NCBI GenBank assembly: GCA_032164245.1
Contig: JAVMKO010000007.1
Span: 4,426,371 to 4,490,370 of the forward strand
Reading direction: 5' to 3'
Origin: Sternotherus odoratus
Taxonomy: Eukaryota > Chordata > Testudines > Kinosternidae
DNA: 64,000 bases
Positions 21,132 to 33,382 of this stretch are shown here, piece after piece. Numbering within the stretch: the first letter of the stretch is position 1; the number at the start of each line of letters is the position of its first letter. The translations under genes and the position numbers were made by a program. Below the pieces are notes generated by a model that saw only the letters and a list, made by a program, of their open reading frames with translations, made no database searches and was not told where the DNA came from.

Positions 21132-21705
21132 CCTGGTCTACACTTCAAACTTGGGTCGACATCCCTACAGCATTCATGGGTCTGAAAATTCCACACCCAT
21201 GAGAGCCCTGGCTACCCCAGTCTAACTCCCCATGTAGATGCAGCTATGATGACAGAAGAATGTTTCTGTTGACCTAGCTCCCCTCGCTTGGGGAGATGGA
21301 GTTCCTACAGCAGCAGAAAACACCCTTCCATCATTGCAGTCTGCTTCTACACCAGGGATCAGCAACCTTTCCAAAGTGGGGTGCCGAGTCCTCATTTATT
21401 CACTCTAATTTAAGGTTTTGCGTGCCGGTAATACATTTTAACATTTTTAGAAGGGCTCTTTCTATCAGTCTATAATAGAACTAAACTATTGTTATAAGGA
21501 AAGTAAATAAGGTTTTTAAAGCTTCATTTAAAATTAAATTAAAATGCAGAATTCCCCTGGACCGGTGGCTAGGACCCGGGCAGAGTGAGTGCAACTGAAA
21601 ATCAGCTCGCGTGCCGCCTTCGGCACTCATTCCATAGATTGCCTACCCCTGGTCTACACTATGGGGTTAGAGAAGCACAGCTTTGGCACTGTAGTTCATA
21701 CTCAC
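21132..21705. mobile_element. DNA transposon (TGGTCTACACTT terminus) disrupted by a hAT insertion
   Basis: The left end CCTGGTCTACACTTCAAAC is followed by an internal hairpin (GGGTCTGAAAATTCCACACC, CCATGAGAGC). The right portion resumes after the inserted hAT copy at 21652 with GTCTACACTATGGGG. The right terminus is not clearly preserved. It is non-coding and non-autonomous. Confidence 0.55.
21353..21651 (+). mobile_element. Non-autonomous hAT element, copy 1 (nested)
   Basis: It starts CAGGGATCAGCAACCTTTCC and ends TTGCCTACCCCTG, inverted termini typical of hAT elements. It is flanked by TTCTACAC (21345-21352) and GTCTACAC (21652-21659), an 8-bp duplication with one mismatch. About 299 bp; no coding capacity. 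It is inserted inside another transposon. Confidence 0.9.
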
Positions 21706-22950
21706 TTATACAGGTGTCAATGAGGAGCAAAGCTACTGAGGTCAGAGTAATGCCAGTATAAAACCGGGCTAAGTGAGATCAGAATCAAGCTCTTTCATCT
21801 CTAAGGTGTATTCGCTTTATGCCCCAGTAGAGATGTCAAGTTCAACCGCAGGGGAGGAAAGTCCTGAACTAATTTGAGAGTTTCTCCCAGCCCTTTCAGG
21901 GAGTGGCACAGAAAACATGTGTCTACAACCCACACCCAGGCTGTGTTGTTCTCTCTGCATCTAGGGGTGGGGTGGGCCACATATAGAGCCTGATTAGCTT
22001 GCTATAGCGTGAGCTTGGCTCCATGGGGCCCTTCCCATAGCTGGAGGCTGGCATCTGCAATGTGAAGTCTTAAGGCAGGGTGAGACTCTAACAGGAACCA
22101 TCAGGATTCTATTTCCAGGAAGGGTAAAGGACCCCACTGGGAGGGGAACACCCCGAAGGTCCGTCCCAGTGCTGCACTGGTTTTCAAACACTCCTCTGCA
22201 GGGTTATCAGCTCAGGTGAGGGACCCGGGGGGTTATTTCTGGCTTGAAATCCTGCCTTTGACAAGCATGGCTGAGGAACACATTTGGTCTTCCAGTTGCC
22301 TGTGCTTGTTCCTGCAGGCTGAATGGATTTGTGTCAGCTCTCATGTCACTCCGGCAGCAGCCAATGTGATAATGGGGTTAGATAAGCAGCCTGCCTAACA
22401 CGACCAGGGCCTTCTCTTCTAAAGAAAGCCCTTTCCCTGCGTCAACCTGACACACTGGTGCTATCCATTGAGGTGGATCAGACTTGTTGACCCTTAGGCG
22501 CCAAAGCAAAACGGTGAATAGCGAAGGAAGAGAAGATGCAGAAGAGACAACAGGAGGAGAAAAAGGTGATGGGGGCTGCGTCTGTGCTGCCACCGGACAT
22601 TGTCAACTGCAGGATCATACTGTAAACCGTCTACTCTACACCCGGTGCCATGGGCAACTATCAAAAGCCGCAGTGTCTCCAGACATCACAGGAACTAAGG
22701 GGAGGGGAGGCTAACTGTAGATACCCATTTCCATTCCCTGCCCCCCAAGCACTCCTTCGGAGCTAGGGTTGTCCCTGTGGCCGTCACACCTCTGTTTCTC
22801 CTTCATCCGGGCCAGGGCTGCCAGACTGTGGGGGCGCCACTAGGACCCAGAGTGTAGAAAATTGTGTCTGCTGCTAATTTATCTGTATTCCCTCTGCCCT
22901 AGATGCACAGAGATGGTGGAATGCTGGGCTGGAGGAAGGAGGGCCCAATA
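21706..22950. other. CHRNA8: CHRNA8 intron 6, no gene
   Basis: No exon or known repeat recognised. Short open frames lack any domain signature. Confidence 0.45.
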
Positions 22951-23137
22951 GTTCTTCTTCGAGTGATTGCTCACATCCATTCCAGTTAGGTTAGGCACGC
23001 GCTGCGGGCCTGGTTGCTGGGAAGATTTTTCCCCTAGCTACAGGCTGGGTCAGCAGGGAGCCCCCTAGAGTGGCGCCCTTATGGCGCTGTATAAGTACCC
23101 CTGCGACCCAGCCTCCCACTCAGTTCCTTCTTACCGC
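22951..23137 (+). repeat. DIRS left inverted terminal repeat
   Basis: Read against the complement of 28394-28586, it matches with few differences (for example TTTTTCCCCTAGCTACAGGC and GTGGCGCCCTTATGGCGCTG). A promoter-like GTATAAGTACC lies at 23089-23099. Confidence 0.9.
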
Positions 23138-23345
23138 TCGCGCTGGTTGTTGGAACAGAGGAGTTCTGCGTTTGCGATCTCCTTATCTCCTAGCTTATCA
23201 GTCGTCAGTCTTAACAGTTTGTATATAGTTCTTTGTTATTTTAAATAGTTAGTTGTTAGTGTTGTATAGTTAGTGTAAATAGTTAAGTGCAGGGGTCTTC
23301 CCCTGCCGCCCGGGGCTTATCCCTCCAAAGGCTCCGGGCTTTAAA

Positions 23346-25296
23346 GCTTGTGGAGAGTGTGGGAAGCCTATGCCAGTGGGTGACCCACACTCTAAATGCT
23401 TAAAGTGCCTGGGAGAGTCTCACGTAGCAGACTCCTGCAAGACTTTTAAACCCAGGACACGAAAGGATAGAGAGTCTCGCCTCCGCCACATTCTAATGGA
23501 GGCAGCTCTTGCTCCAGACTCGGGTGCGGTACCGGGACCCGCTCCGAAGACGGCGTCCAAGACCAAGCCTCGGCACCGGTCGCACTCCCTGAGCGCAAAA
23601 AGGAAGCGGGAGTCCCAGGCACGGCCGTCCGCTCAGGCACCGGACCGCGTAGACCAGCCGCCGGCACCGCTACCCGCGGCACCGACTATAGACAGAGGCC
23701 GCTCAAACGAGCAGCCCCCGGCACCGGCACAGTCGACTCCGGCACCTCCAGAGGCCCCGTTGAGTCCGGTGCAAGTGGTCTCCCCCCCTCAGGGTGCCGG
23801 TCCCGCAGCAACTCCCCTCCACGCCAGAGGCTTTTGCTGCTGCGAGGGAATTGCTGGCCACAGCCTCTCCGCCAGCCCAGAGACAAGTGCGATCTAGGGG
23901 CAAGCCGCCCATGATCGGCACAGAGATCGCGGCCAGGAGCCCTTCGGGGCCCAGGCACCGCTCGATCTCGCGGCGCCGATCTGACTCCCAGTACCGCTCG
24001 ACCTCTCGGCACCGGTCGCAGTCTCGGCACCGCACAGAGTTGAGACCATGCTCCAGGTCTCCTCACGGACGGTCCCGCCACTCCCAGTCTCGTCGCCGGT
24101 CGGAGTCCTGGCGCCGATCCGAGTCCCGGCACCCTTGTTCGGCAAGGTGCCGGTCGTACTCTCAGCACCGGTCGCACTCCCAGCACCGTTCAGTGAGCTG
24201 GCACCGTTCGGTTCCCCTGCAGTTGGAGGGTACTGGTGAACCGGTGGCGAGTCCATCCTCGGCGGCTCCTCACTCTGAGGTGCCCCCTAGCCCGGCAGAA
24301 CCGGGTCCCTATGCCTCCCCGGCTGGGGTCGAGGCAATGGCTGGCACAACATCGGCCAGCCCACCTTCAGTGGACCTCTCCAACTATCAGAACCTTTTAA
24401 AGGCGGTGGCAAAGAACATGAACTTGCCCATGGAGGACGTCCCTGCTGTTGAGGATCCGGTCACCACCATGCTGACAAAGGGCACACCAGCCAGGGTGGC
24501 AGTGCCCTTCATTAACACCATTAAACAGAATATAACTGCGGTATGGCAAACGCCGGCCTCCATTCCTCCCACGGCTCGAGGAGTGGAGAAAAGGTATTTC
24601 GTCCCTGCAAAAGGGTACAAATACCTATACATCCACCCTCCTCCTTCCTCCCTGGTAGTGGACTCCGTTAACAACAAGGAGTGCCACGGGCAGGAAGCCT
24701 CAGCCCCAAAAACAAAGGAGGCAAAGAAATTGGACCACTTTGGGAGGAAAGTTTATTCGTCGAGTGGCCTGCAGCTCAGAGTGGCCAACCATCAGGCACT
24801 CTTGAGTAGACACTACTTTGACACTGCTGAATCCCTGGCCAAGTTTGAGGCCATGGTTCCTCCTGAGGGCAAGCAGGAGTTCAGGGCCTTGCTACACCAG
24901 GGCAGGGACATTGCCAGATATGCCCTGCAAGCAGCCCTCGACTCTGCAGACTCGGCTGCAAGGACAATGGCTTCCGGGGTCGCCCTCAGACGTGCTGCGT
25001 GGCTGCAGTCCTCTAATTTACCTCAGGGGATGCAGCACACTATTCAGGACCTTCCGTTTGAAGGCGTGGGACTCTTTTCAGAGGCCACAGATGCACGTCT
25101 GCAAACTTTTAAAGACAAGGGTGTGACCCTCAAAACTTTGGGGATGCACACCCCTGTAACCCAGAGGCGCCCCTTCTTACCCCCAAGGAGATGGTTCTTC
25201 CCTCCTGCGCGCCCGCCCCAGGACTCCCTGCAAAGGAGAGGGCGGGTCTATCGCCGTCGCTCCGGGCCACCTCAGGGGCCTAAGTCTAACTTTTGA
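23346..25296 (+). pseudogene. DIRS ORF1 (Gag-like), one frameshift
   Basis: The protein starts upstream of a Cys-rich motif CGECGKPMPVGDPHSKCLKC, typical of DIRS ORF1. A Ser/Arg-rich middle made of repeated RSRH/RSES units follows at 23935-24210. The conserved C-terminal domain contains FGRKVYSSSGLQLRVANHQA and RHYFDTAESLAKF. The frame changes at about 23800-23830. The start codon is not certain: no ATG precedes the Cys motif in frame. It is likely the nucleocapsid protein of the element. Confidence 0.85.
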
Positions 25297-25319
25297 AGGT
25301 GCGCCCGAGGGCAGAGCAC

Positions 25320-27193
25320 CAGTCAGAGACTTGGATCCTCCCTTCAAGGATCGTCTGTCCCACTTCCTCCGTGCGTGGTTGAACATTACATCGGACCAGT
25401 GGGTCCTCCACATGGTGGAGTTGGGATATTCGCTTCAGCTGTCCACCCACTCTCCCACCCTCCCTCCCCGTCCCTCTTCAGGGACCCCTCTCACGAGCAA
25501 CTCCTCGTACAGGAGGTGAGGTCGCTCCTCTCACTGGGAGCCATTGAGCCCGTACCAGAGGAGTTCAGGGGGAAGGGGTTCTACTCCCGCTACTTCCTGA
25601 TCCTCCGGCCCATCCTGGACCTGCGCGGACTCAACACCTACATGATCAGGTTCAAGTTCCGCATGGTCACCTTGGGCACCATCATTCCCTCCCTGGATCT
25701 GGGAGACTGGTTTGCTGCCCTCGACATGAAGGACGCTTACTTTCATATAAGCATAAAACCTTCGCACAGACGTTACCTCCGCTTCCTGGTGGCGGGGGAA
25801 CACTATCAATTTGCTGTCTTGCCCTTTGGCCTGTCCACTGCACCGAGGGTTTTCACCAAGTGCATGGCGGTGGTAGCGGCGTTCCTACGGCGCCGCGGGG
25901 TACAACTCTACCCGTACCTCGACGACTGGCTGATCCGAGGCACCTCCAGGGACCAAGTGAGCTCGCATGTGCAACTTGTCATCAGCACGTTCGACCGCTT
26001 GGGGCTACTTCTCAACAGGGAAAAGTCCACCCTGGAGCCAACGCAGAAGATTGAGTTTATAGGGGCCCTTCTAGACTCCACTGTAGCAAGGGCATCCCTT
26101 CCTCAGCCTCGTTTCCTAGCCATTCAGTCGGCCATCCCAGAGCTGCATGCCTGTCCCATGACGACGGCCCGGGTGTTCCTCAGCCTGCTGGGTCACATGG
26201 CGTCATGCACGCACGTCACCCAGCACGCCAGGCTGAGGCTGCGCCCGCTCCAGTCGTGGCTGGCGTCGGTCTACAGGCTGAACTTGGACAGCATAGACGC
26301 CCTCCTCACCATCCCCAGAGCCACCCTATCCGCTCTGGCCTGGTGGGAGAATCAGGACAGTGTGTGCCAGGGCGTTCCCTTCCTTTCTCCCAGCCCCTCC
26401 ATGTCCCTGGTGACGGACGCTTCGTCCCTAGGTTGGGGAACTCACCTTGGGGAGCTCAGGACTCAGGGCCGCTTGTCGGTGTCAGATCTCTGCCTTCACA
26501 TCAACGTCAGAGAGCTAAGGGCCGTTCGGCTGGCCTGCCAGGCCTTCCGGGACACACTGCGAGGTCACTGTGTAGCGGTGCTTAAAGACAACACCACAGC
26601 CCAGTTCTACATAAACAAACAAACAAACAGCCTGCTCCAACCCCCTGTGTCAGGAAGCGGTTCTCCTTTGGGAGTTCTGTATAGCCCACTCCATTCACCC
26701 AGTGGCCTCATTCCTCCCGGGAGTCCAGAACACGCTGGCGGACCACCTCAGCAGGTCTTTTATGACACACGAGTGGTCCATCCGGCTAGATGTCATCCAG
26801 CCGATCTTCCTGCAGTGGGGGTTTCCCCACATCGACGTGTTTGCTTCTCGGCAGAACAGGAAGTGCCTCCAGTTCTGCTCCTTCCGCGGCAGCTCCCGGG
26901 GCTCCCTGACGGACGCCTTTCTCCTACCCTGGATGGGACACCTATTCTACGCGTTCCCTCCGATCCCGCTCCTGCACAAGGTGATCCTGAAGATCAGACG
27001 GGACAAGGCTCGTGTGATCCTCGTAGCCCCAGCCTGGCCCAGGCAGTGCTGGTATGCGTCCCTCCTCCAGCTGTCCAGGGCCCCTCCCATCAGCCTCCCA
27101 CTGTGGCCAGACCTGATCTCGCAGGATCACGGTCGCCTACTGCTCCCAGACCTGCAGTCCCTCCACCTCACAGCGTGGCTGCTCCGTGGCTAA
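25320..27193 (+). pseudogene. DIRS reverse transcriptase-RNase H, frameshifted
   Basis: The RT contains DLRGLNTYM, FAALDMKDAYFHI, FAVLPFGLSTAPRVFTK and the catalytic YLDD (LYPYLDDWLIRG, 25908-25943). RNase H follows, with acidic residues in LVTDASSLGWG, NVREL and LKDNTTA. The frame changes near 25450-25480, again in the (AAAC)n run at 26613-26632, and ends at TAA 27191. After the second shift the text LPGVQNTLADHLSR and FPHIDVFASRQNRK continues the RNase H tail. It copies the element RNA into DNA in active relatives. Confidence 0.9.
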
Positions 27194-27224
27194 GGGGCCC
27201 GGAACTCTTGTGCTCGGCCGAGGT

Positions 27225-28244
27225 ACAAGGAGTTCTTCTGGGAAGCAGGAAACCATCGACCAGAAGCACCTATACAGCAAAGTGGACCCGCTTCTCGGTT
27301 TGGTGCAGGCAACACGACACCATTTCCAGTGAAGCCCCAATTCCGCTTATCCTGGATTACCTGTTAGGCCTTAGACAGCAAGGCCTCTCTACCTCTACCA
27401 TCCAGGTCCACCTGGCCGCCATCTTGGCATTCCACCCTGGCCAAGCGGATCACTCGGTCTTCTCGGACCCTGTTGTATATTGTTTCCTTAGAGGGTTGGA
27501 CAAACTCTACCCAAACGTTAAACGTCCCATTCCACCCTGGGATCTAAACCTGGTGCTTTCCCGACTCACCATGCCCCCTTTTTGAGTCCCTCGCCACGTG
27601 TTCCTTACTCTACCTTTCCTGGAAGGTGGCCTTCCTCGTAGCGATCACCTCGGCTCGTAGAGTGTCAGAGATCCGTGCACTGACCTCTGAGCCACCTTAC
27701 ACGGTTTTCCATAAGGACAAGGTGCAGCTACGCCCCCCACCCGGCCTTCCTCCCTAAGGTGGTCTCCCCCTTCCATGTTAACCAGGACATTTGCCTTCCG
27801 GTGTTCTACCCGAAGCCCCACACCTCTGGAAGGGAACAGCAGTTACACACGCTGGACGTCAGGAGGGCTCTTGCTTTTTATTTAGATCGTACAAAGCAGT
27901 TTAGAAAGACAACTCAACTCTTCGTTGCAGTAGCGGAGAGGATGAAGGGCCAGACGGTCTCGGCCCAAAGGCTCTCCTCCTGGATCACCTCGTGCATTCA
28001 CACCTGTTACGAACTCGCGGGCAGGCCCGTTGAGAGAATAACAGCACACTCCACGAGAGCGCAGGCGTCCCCTGTGGCCTTCCGGGAGAGAGTTCCTATC
28101 ACGGACATCTGCAGGGCGGCTACCTGGTCCTCCGTCCACACCTTCGCCGCCCACTATGCCATAGTCCAGCAGACCAGGGATGACGCGGCGTTTGGTTCAG
28201 TGGTCCTACGATCAGCGATGGGTCAACCCGACCCCACCTCCTAG
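27225..28244 (+). pseudogene. DIRS tyrosine recombinase, frameshifted
   Basis: It starts around SRKPSTRSTYTAKW, an N-terminal SAM-like DNA-binding domain. The catalytic domain has the first Arg in TSARRVSEIRAL, the H..R pair in ITAHSTRAQASP and a candidate nucleophile Tyr in HTFAAHYAI. This R-H-R-Y set is typical of DIRS/phage-integrase recombinases, which integrate circular DNA without target duplication. The frame shifts at about 27577 (after MPPF) and in the C-run near 27732. The last 161 codons from 27759 to the stop at 28244 are open. Confidence 0.9.
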
Positions 28245-28267
28245 GTATTGCTTGTAGTCACCTAACT

Positions 28268-28357
28268 GGAATGCATGTGAGCAATCACTCGAAGAAGAAA
28301 ACAGGGTTACTTACTTGTAACTGTTGTTCTTCGAGATGTGTTGCTCACATCCATTCC
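28268..28357 (+). repeat. DIRS internal complementary region
   Basis: The first 31 bases are complementary to the left tip of the element and the next 59 to the right tip, with the junction at about 28299. In the established DIRS model, this region aligns both ends for circle formation. Confidence 0.88.
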
Positions 28358-28393
28358 AAACCCACCCTCCTTCCCCTCTGTCGGATTAGCCGG

Positions 28394-28602
28394 CAAGGAG
28401 GAACTGAGTGGGAGGCTGGGTGGCAGGGGTACTTATACAGCGCCATAAGGGCGCCACTCTAGGGGGCTCCCTGCTGACCCAGCCTGTAGCTAGGGGAAAA
28501 ATCTTCCCGGCAACAAGGCCCGCACCGCGTGCCTAACCTATAGTGGAATGCATGTGAACAACACATCTCGAAGAACAACAGTTACAAGTAAGTAACCCTG
28601 TT
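28394..28602 (-). repeat. DIRS right inverted terminal repeat
   Basis: Its complement reads like the left terminus, with an extra 24 bases at the tip (AAGTAAGTAACCCTGTT on the + strand). Both element tips carry GTT, as seen in DIRS elements. Confidence 0.9.
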
Positions 28603-30601
28603 ATCTTTCAAAGTTTTGGCCCAATCAAGAGGACATGGCCTGGCTTCTTCTTATGACCAAACCAGGCAGACACAAAACAGCTGCAGATACACACACACAC
28701 ACATACCGGTACACACACAAATTAATCAATTTAAAGTTTTACTGGGGATAATTAAAAGGGGTAAGGGAGCAGTTTTTGATTAGCTAATAGACTTAATGAA
28801 ACTTAAAACACACAATGACTAAAATACCTACTAACAATATTTACAAACAAAGATGCAGCATTTAGTAATAATTGATACTTACAAATACAAACCAACGCAT
28901 AACACGACCGGTAAACGTATAAGCTCTATTTGAAAACACATGAGCTGAGAGAGAGGCTTCGAGTTGATCAGGCTCGGTTACGTGGGGTACACAGGATACA
29001 CGGGATTCGTTTTCCTCTCTCTGTCTGCACATGGTAGGCAGAAACATAAGTACCAACTATGACATCACAGAAGTGTCATAGGGGACGGGGCCCAAAACCT
29101 GTTTGTGTTCGCTTCTGATTGGCACAAGCAAAGTTTACACCAAGTAGGGGAGCAGGTGCCTCAAAGTCTGGCTTCGCCCCCAAAGGTGAGGAAATGCACA
29201 TTGTTATAGAATGCATGCGAAACTGAATGACAAAAGAAGAGGCCAGGGCAATACCGGTATGGGCAAGTGTTACAGGATGCAGACAGGAACTCATCAGAAC
29301 AAGGGGAAAGAGCGAAAGAACAGCAACTGCTAGGACATGGCACCATCTGTCAAATTTGCAGTTCAGTTGCTAGAAAATTAGCAGCATGGTTGACAGCCCA
29401 TGACAGTTGTGAGTAGGTTACTCCAAGGGTCCTGCAGCCAGTCTGCGGGTAAATCTCTTACCAAGGCTGGGATCCTCGGGACTCCTTGTATCTTTTCACA
29501 ACAAAATGTTGCAAGGTCAGATTTCTCTGGCCAGTGAAGCAGGCTTCTTCTTAAACAGAAGGTGAGAAGAGAGATCAAAAAGAGAGGGGGGGGGGTGTAC
29601 AGTGGGATTGAGAGCAGCAAGAACTTTACGTTCCCATCTCTATGGAGGTGATGCTGATGTGTCCTGGGTTACCATAACTCTGCATTTTCGTCCTTTGACT
29701 TTTCCAGTTTTCCTTCGTTACAAACAAACCCTTTGAATTTCCTGACTCACTGAAGTCGGTTTTCTAAAACCAAAACACAGAAACACCAAGGAAGGCTCTC
29801 TCCAGCTTCCCTTCAACTTGTCTTTACAGCCTTAGCTGCGGTGTCACAAAATGGGCGCGTCTGATAATCACCTTGGAATTGTCAGTTCTCTCTTACAAAA
29901 GTCACTGTGACATTTCAATGCATATTATAGGTCCCATTTTCCAGCAGGTCCTATTGGAAACAATGGAGAATCCCCGCCCACCTTTCTGAAATTCTGGCCT
30001 TATCATTCTAATAGGTGAGCTGTATGGCCCTCCACATATGCGACACATTAAGGCCTTGCAAACCTTGCGTGGGTGTATTAGCATTCTAATATGTGGATCA
30101 GACTTCATAGATGGCACAGGGTGTGCGTGAAATCTTGTGCTGTTCTCAGCCTCATGCAGATCCGATCAGGTTACATTAAAATTAAGCAAGCCACTTCTCA
30201 CAAAAACAAAGGCACCCGTTCTCCTGGGGTTCCTAAGCCAAGCTGTTTGCCCGATGAATTTTCAGAAAATGTGCAGATGGTTTTCCAGCTCTGATCTTCT
30301 ACACCGCCATATCTGAATGCCTGTCTGAGGGCTACCAAACCTTCCTAAAATATCCCCCTGTCCTCCCGCATCCGTCAGGGTTGCAGAGAAGAAATTTCAC
30401 AGTGAGTTTTGCCAACGCTGGGGGAAAGGAGCTTATAAAAGACAGTGAGTTACGACCTTAACTGCAAAAACTACCATCTGTCTAACATTCGGTTTTTTCC
30501 TGTGGAAGAGAACTCGACTGTGAAAAACTGGCTGACTATGCAAAGGATGAGTGTGCTGCAATTCAAATGCAATACGTTTCTCCATTAATGAGTTATTCTG
30601 A
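28603..30601. other. CHRNA8: CHRNA8 intron 6, no gene
   Basis: AT-rich; a short (AC)n lies at 28689-28703. No exon or family-level repeat recognised with confidence. The sequence could include old LTR material, but no paired LTR was found. Confidence 0.4.
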
Positions 30602-30990
30602 TAGGGTGCTGGGCAGGGACTGGATCACTCCAGTTCCAATTAAGGGTGGTAAATTGGAGCTGGCTAGAGACTCCTGTACCTGATTGACAAAGGGGAAACA
30701 GCTGCCAGCTGAATTAGCCTGGGACTGTGTAAAAGCCTCAGCGGAAGGAAGCCAAAGGGGCCCATGGAAAGGGGGAAGCCAGAAAATGGAAGCTCTTCTC
30801 TCCGGGCTGTAGAGGCTGGGAAGTCCTTCAGAGTGACACCCCCATGCGGTATACGGGGGGAAGGCGGAGGGATTGCACTGTGCAAATAAACTACACTGGT
30901 GACCGCTGAGCCAGAAGATTGGAGTGATTTTTGGAGCGGAGCAATGGCCGGGCCAAGGGGGGGCCCTGCTATGCCCTGTTATAGTTCCAT
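30602..30990 (+). mobile_element. Possible LTR-like fragment
   Basis: TAGGGTGCTGGGCAGGGACT, a GC-rich body and an AATAAA at 30885 followed by TGGTGACCGCTGAGCC suggest an LTR-like unit in sense. No partner LTR and no clear target duplication were found. Confidence 0.35.
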
Positions 30991-31055
30991 TGTTTCAAAA
31001 AATACAAATGGAAAACCAATAGGCCCAGCTTGGAATAATTATTCTAGCCGCAAAT

Positions 31056-31140
31056 CATAGAATCATAGAATATCAGGGTTGGAAGGGCCCTCAGGAGGTC
31101 TTCTAGTCCAACCCCCTGCTCAACGTAGGACTAATCTGGT
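31056..31140 (-). repeat. CR1 3' tail fragment
   Basis: AATCATAGAATCATAGAATA followed by TCAGGAGGTCTTCTAGTCCA is the complement of the CR1 3' end, including its terminal short repeats. Confidence 0.9.
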
Positions 31141-31574
31141 AGTTACTACATGTCCACCGTGAACAAAGGGACAGGGAAACAATATTTTTCTATTCCGATA
31201 GCTCTTTTCATCTCAGAGCGGTTTAGGACATAATCACTTCACTACTGCACTCAGGAAGAGTGGAGGGAGCCAGGCAGCCAACCAAAGTCGTACTGCACTG
31301 TAGTGGAAGAAGGGACATTTTGACCAAGCAAACCAAAGCATTGTGGGATCTTTAATAGCTGCAGAGCACAGAACATGCCCATGTTTTTAATGTCTCATAC
31401 CCACACAGAGTGCAAACTTCATTCTAATAAATTCCTTCACCTTAAAAAAATTAAAATGCCTGTTGGGATTTGAACCTATGGTTGGAGGGATTTGGCAGCT
31501 GGCAAGCTAGAGGTATACATCACCACAGATGGGAAAGTAGCTTTTTGAGAGACAGTGTGGACCAGTGAAGGGAG

Positions 31575-31790
31575 TCGGGAGCCCAGGTTTTATTCTTGAC
31601 TCTGCCACTGATCTTTTGTGTGACCCTGAGCAAGTCACTTCACCTCTCTTTCCCCATCCCACCCTTTGTCTATTTTGACTATAAGCTTTTTGGGGCAGGG
31701 GCTGTCTCTTATCAGATGCACAGCTTCTAGCACAATGGGGCCCATCTCCCTGAGGCCACTAGGTGCCACAGTAATCCATGTCCTAACAAC
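31575..31790 (+). repeat. MIR-like CORE-SINE
   Basis: GTGTGACCCTGAGCAAGTCA and CTTCACCTCTCTTTCCCCAT, followed by TTGGGGCAGGGGCTGTCTCT, are typical of MIR-like SINEs. It ends 120 bp before CHRNA8 exon 7. Confidence 0.75.
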
Positions 31791-31864
31791 GATCTAAAAG
31801 GAATGCCTTTGAACGTTGGGTCCTATGCTCAGAGGCAGGAAGTGTTGACTCGGGAGTCCAATGA

Positions 31865-32188
<324 letters not shown>

Positions 32189-32245
32189 TAATAGGGATTC
32201 CCCCTGGAGATACAGAAGTGGAGTTGAAGCCCCAGACTTGCTTAG

Positions 32246-33059
<814 letters not shown>

Positions 33060-33382
33060 CAAATTAGCGGCCTGGTTGTCCCCACTGCAACGTGTTGCTC
33101 TCCTCTGGACTTTCTCAGATTTATCCACTTTTGTCCTGAAACGTAGTGTCCAGAACCGGGCCCAGTGCTCCAGCTGAGGCCTGATCAGCGCGGAGCAGAA
33201 TAGAAGAATTACTTCTCAGGTCATGCTCACTACACTCCTGCTCATACGTCCCAGAGTGCTGTTCGCTTTGCAACAGTGTGACATTGTTGACTCATTTAAT
33301 TTGTGATCCACTATCACCCCCAGATCCTTTTCTGCACTATTCCTTCCTTGGCAGTCATTCTCCATTTTGTATTTGAGCAATT
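33060..33382 (-). mobile_element. CR1-type LINE fragment
   Basis: CAACGTGTTGCTCTCCTCTG followed by GTCCAGAACCGGGCCCAGTG resembles the complement of the CR1 ERVQ…R / VQFWA region. It is from a different subfamily than the adjoining + copy and is heavily diverged. Confidence 0.65.

Larger units (their letters stand above)
22951..28602 (+). mobile_element. DIRS-type tyrosine-recombinase retrotransposon, nearly full length
   Basis: A 5.65-kb element within CHRNA8 intron 6, in sense. The left end (22951-23137, starting GTTCTTCTTCGAGTGATTGC) and the right end (28394-28602, ending AACCCTGTT) are inverted copies of each other over about 190 bp. An internal complementary region at 28268-28357 joins the complement of the left terminus to the complement of the right terminus, the diagnostic DIRS arrangement. 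Genes in order: Gag-like ORF1, RT/RNase H, tyrosine recombinase. There are no LTRs, integrase or target duplication. At least six frameshifts make the copy defective, though the motifs remain readable. Confidence 0.93.
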
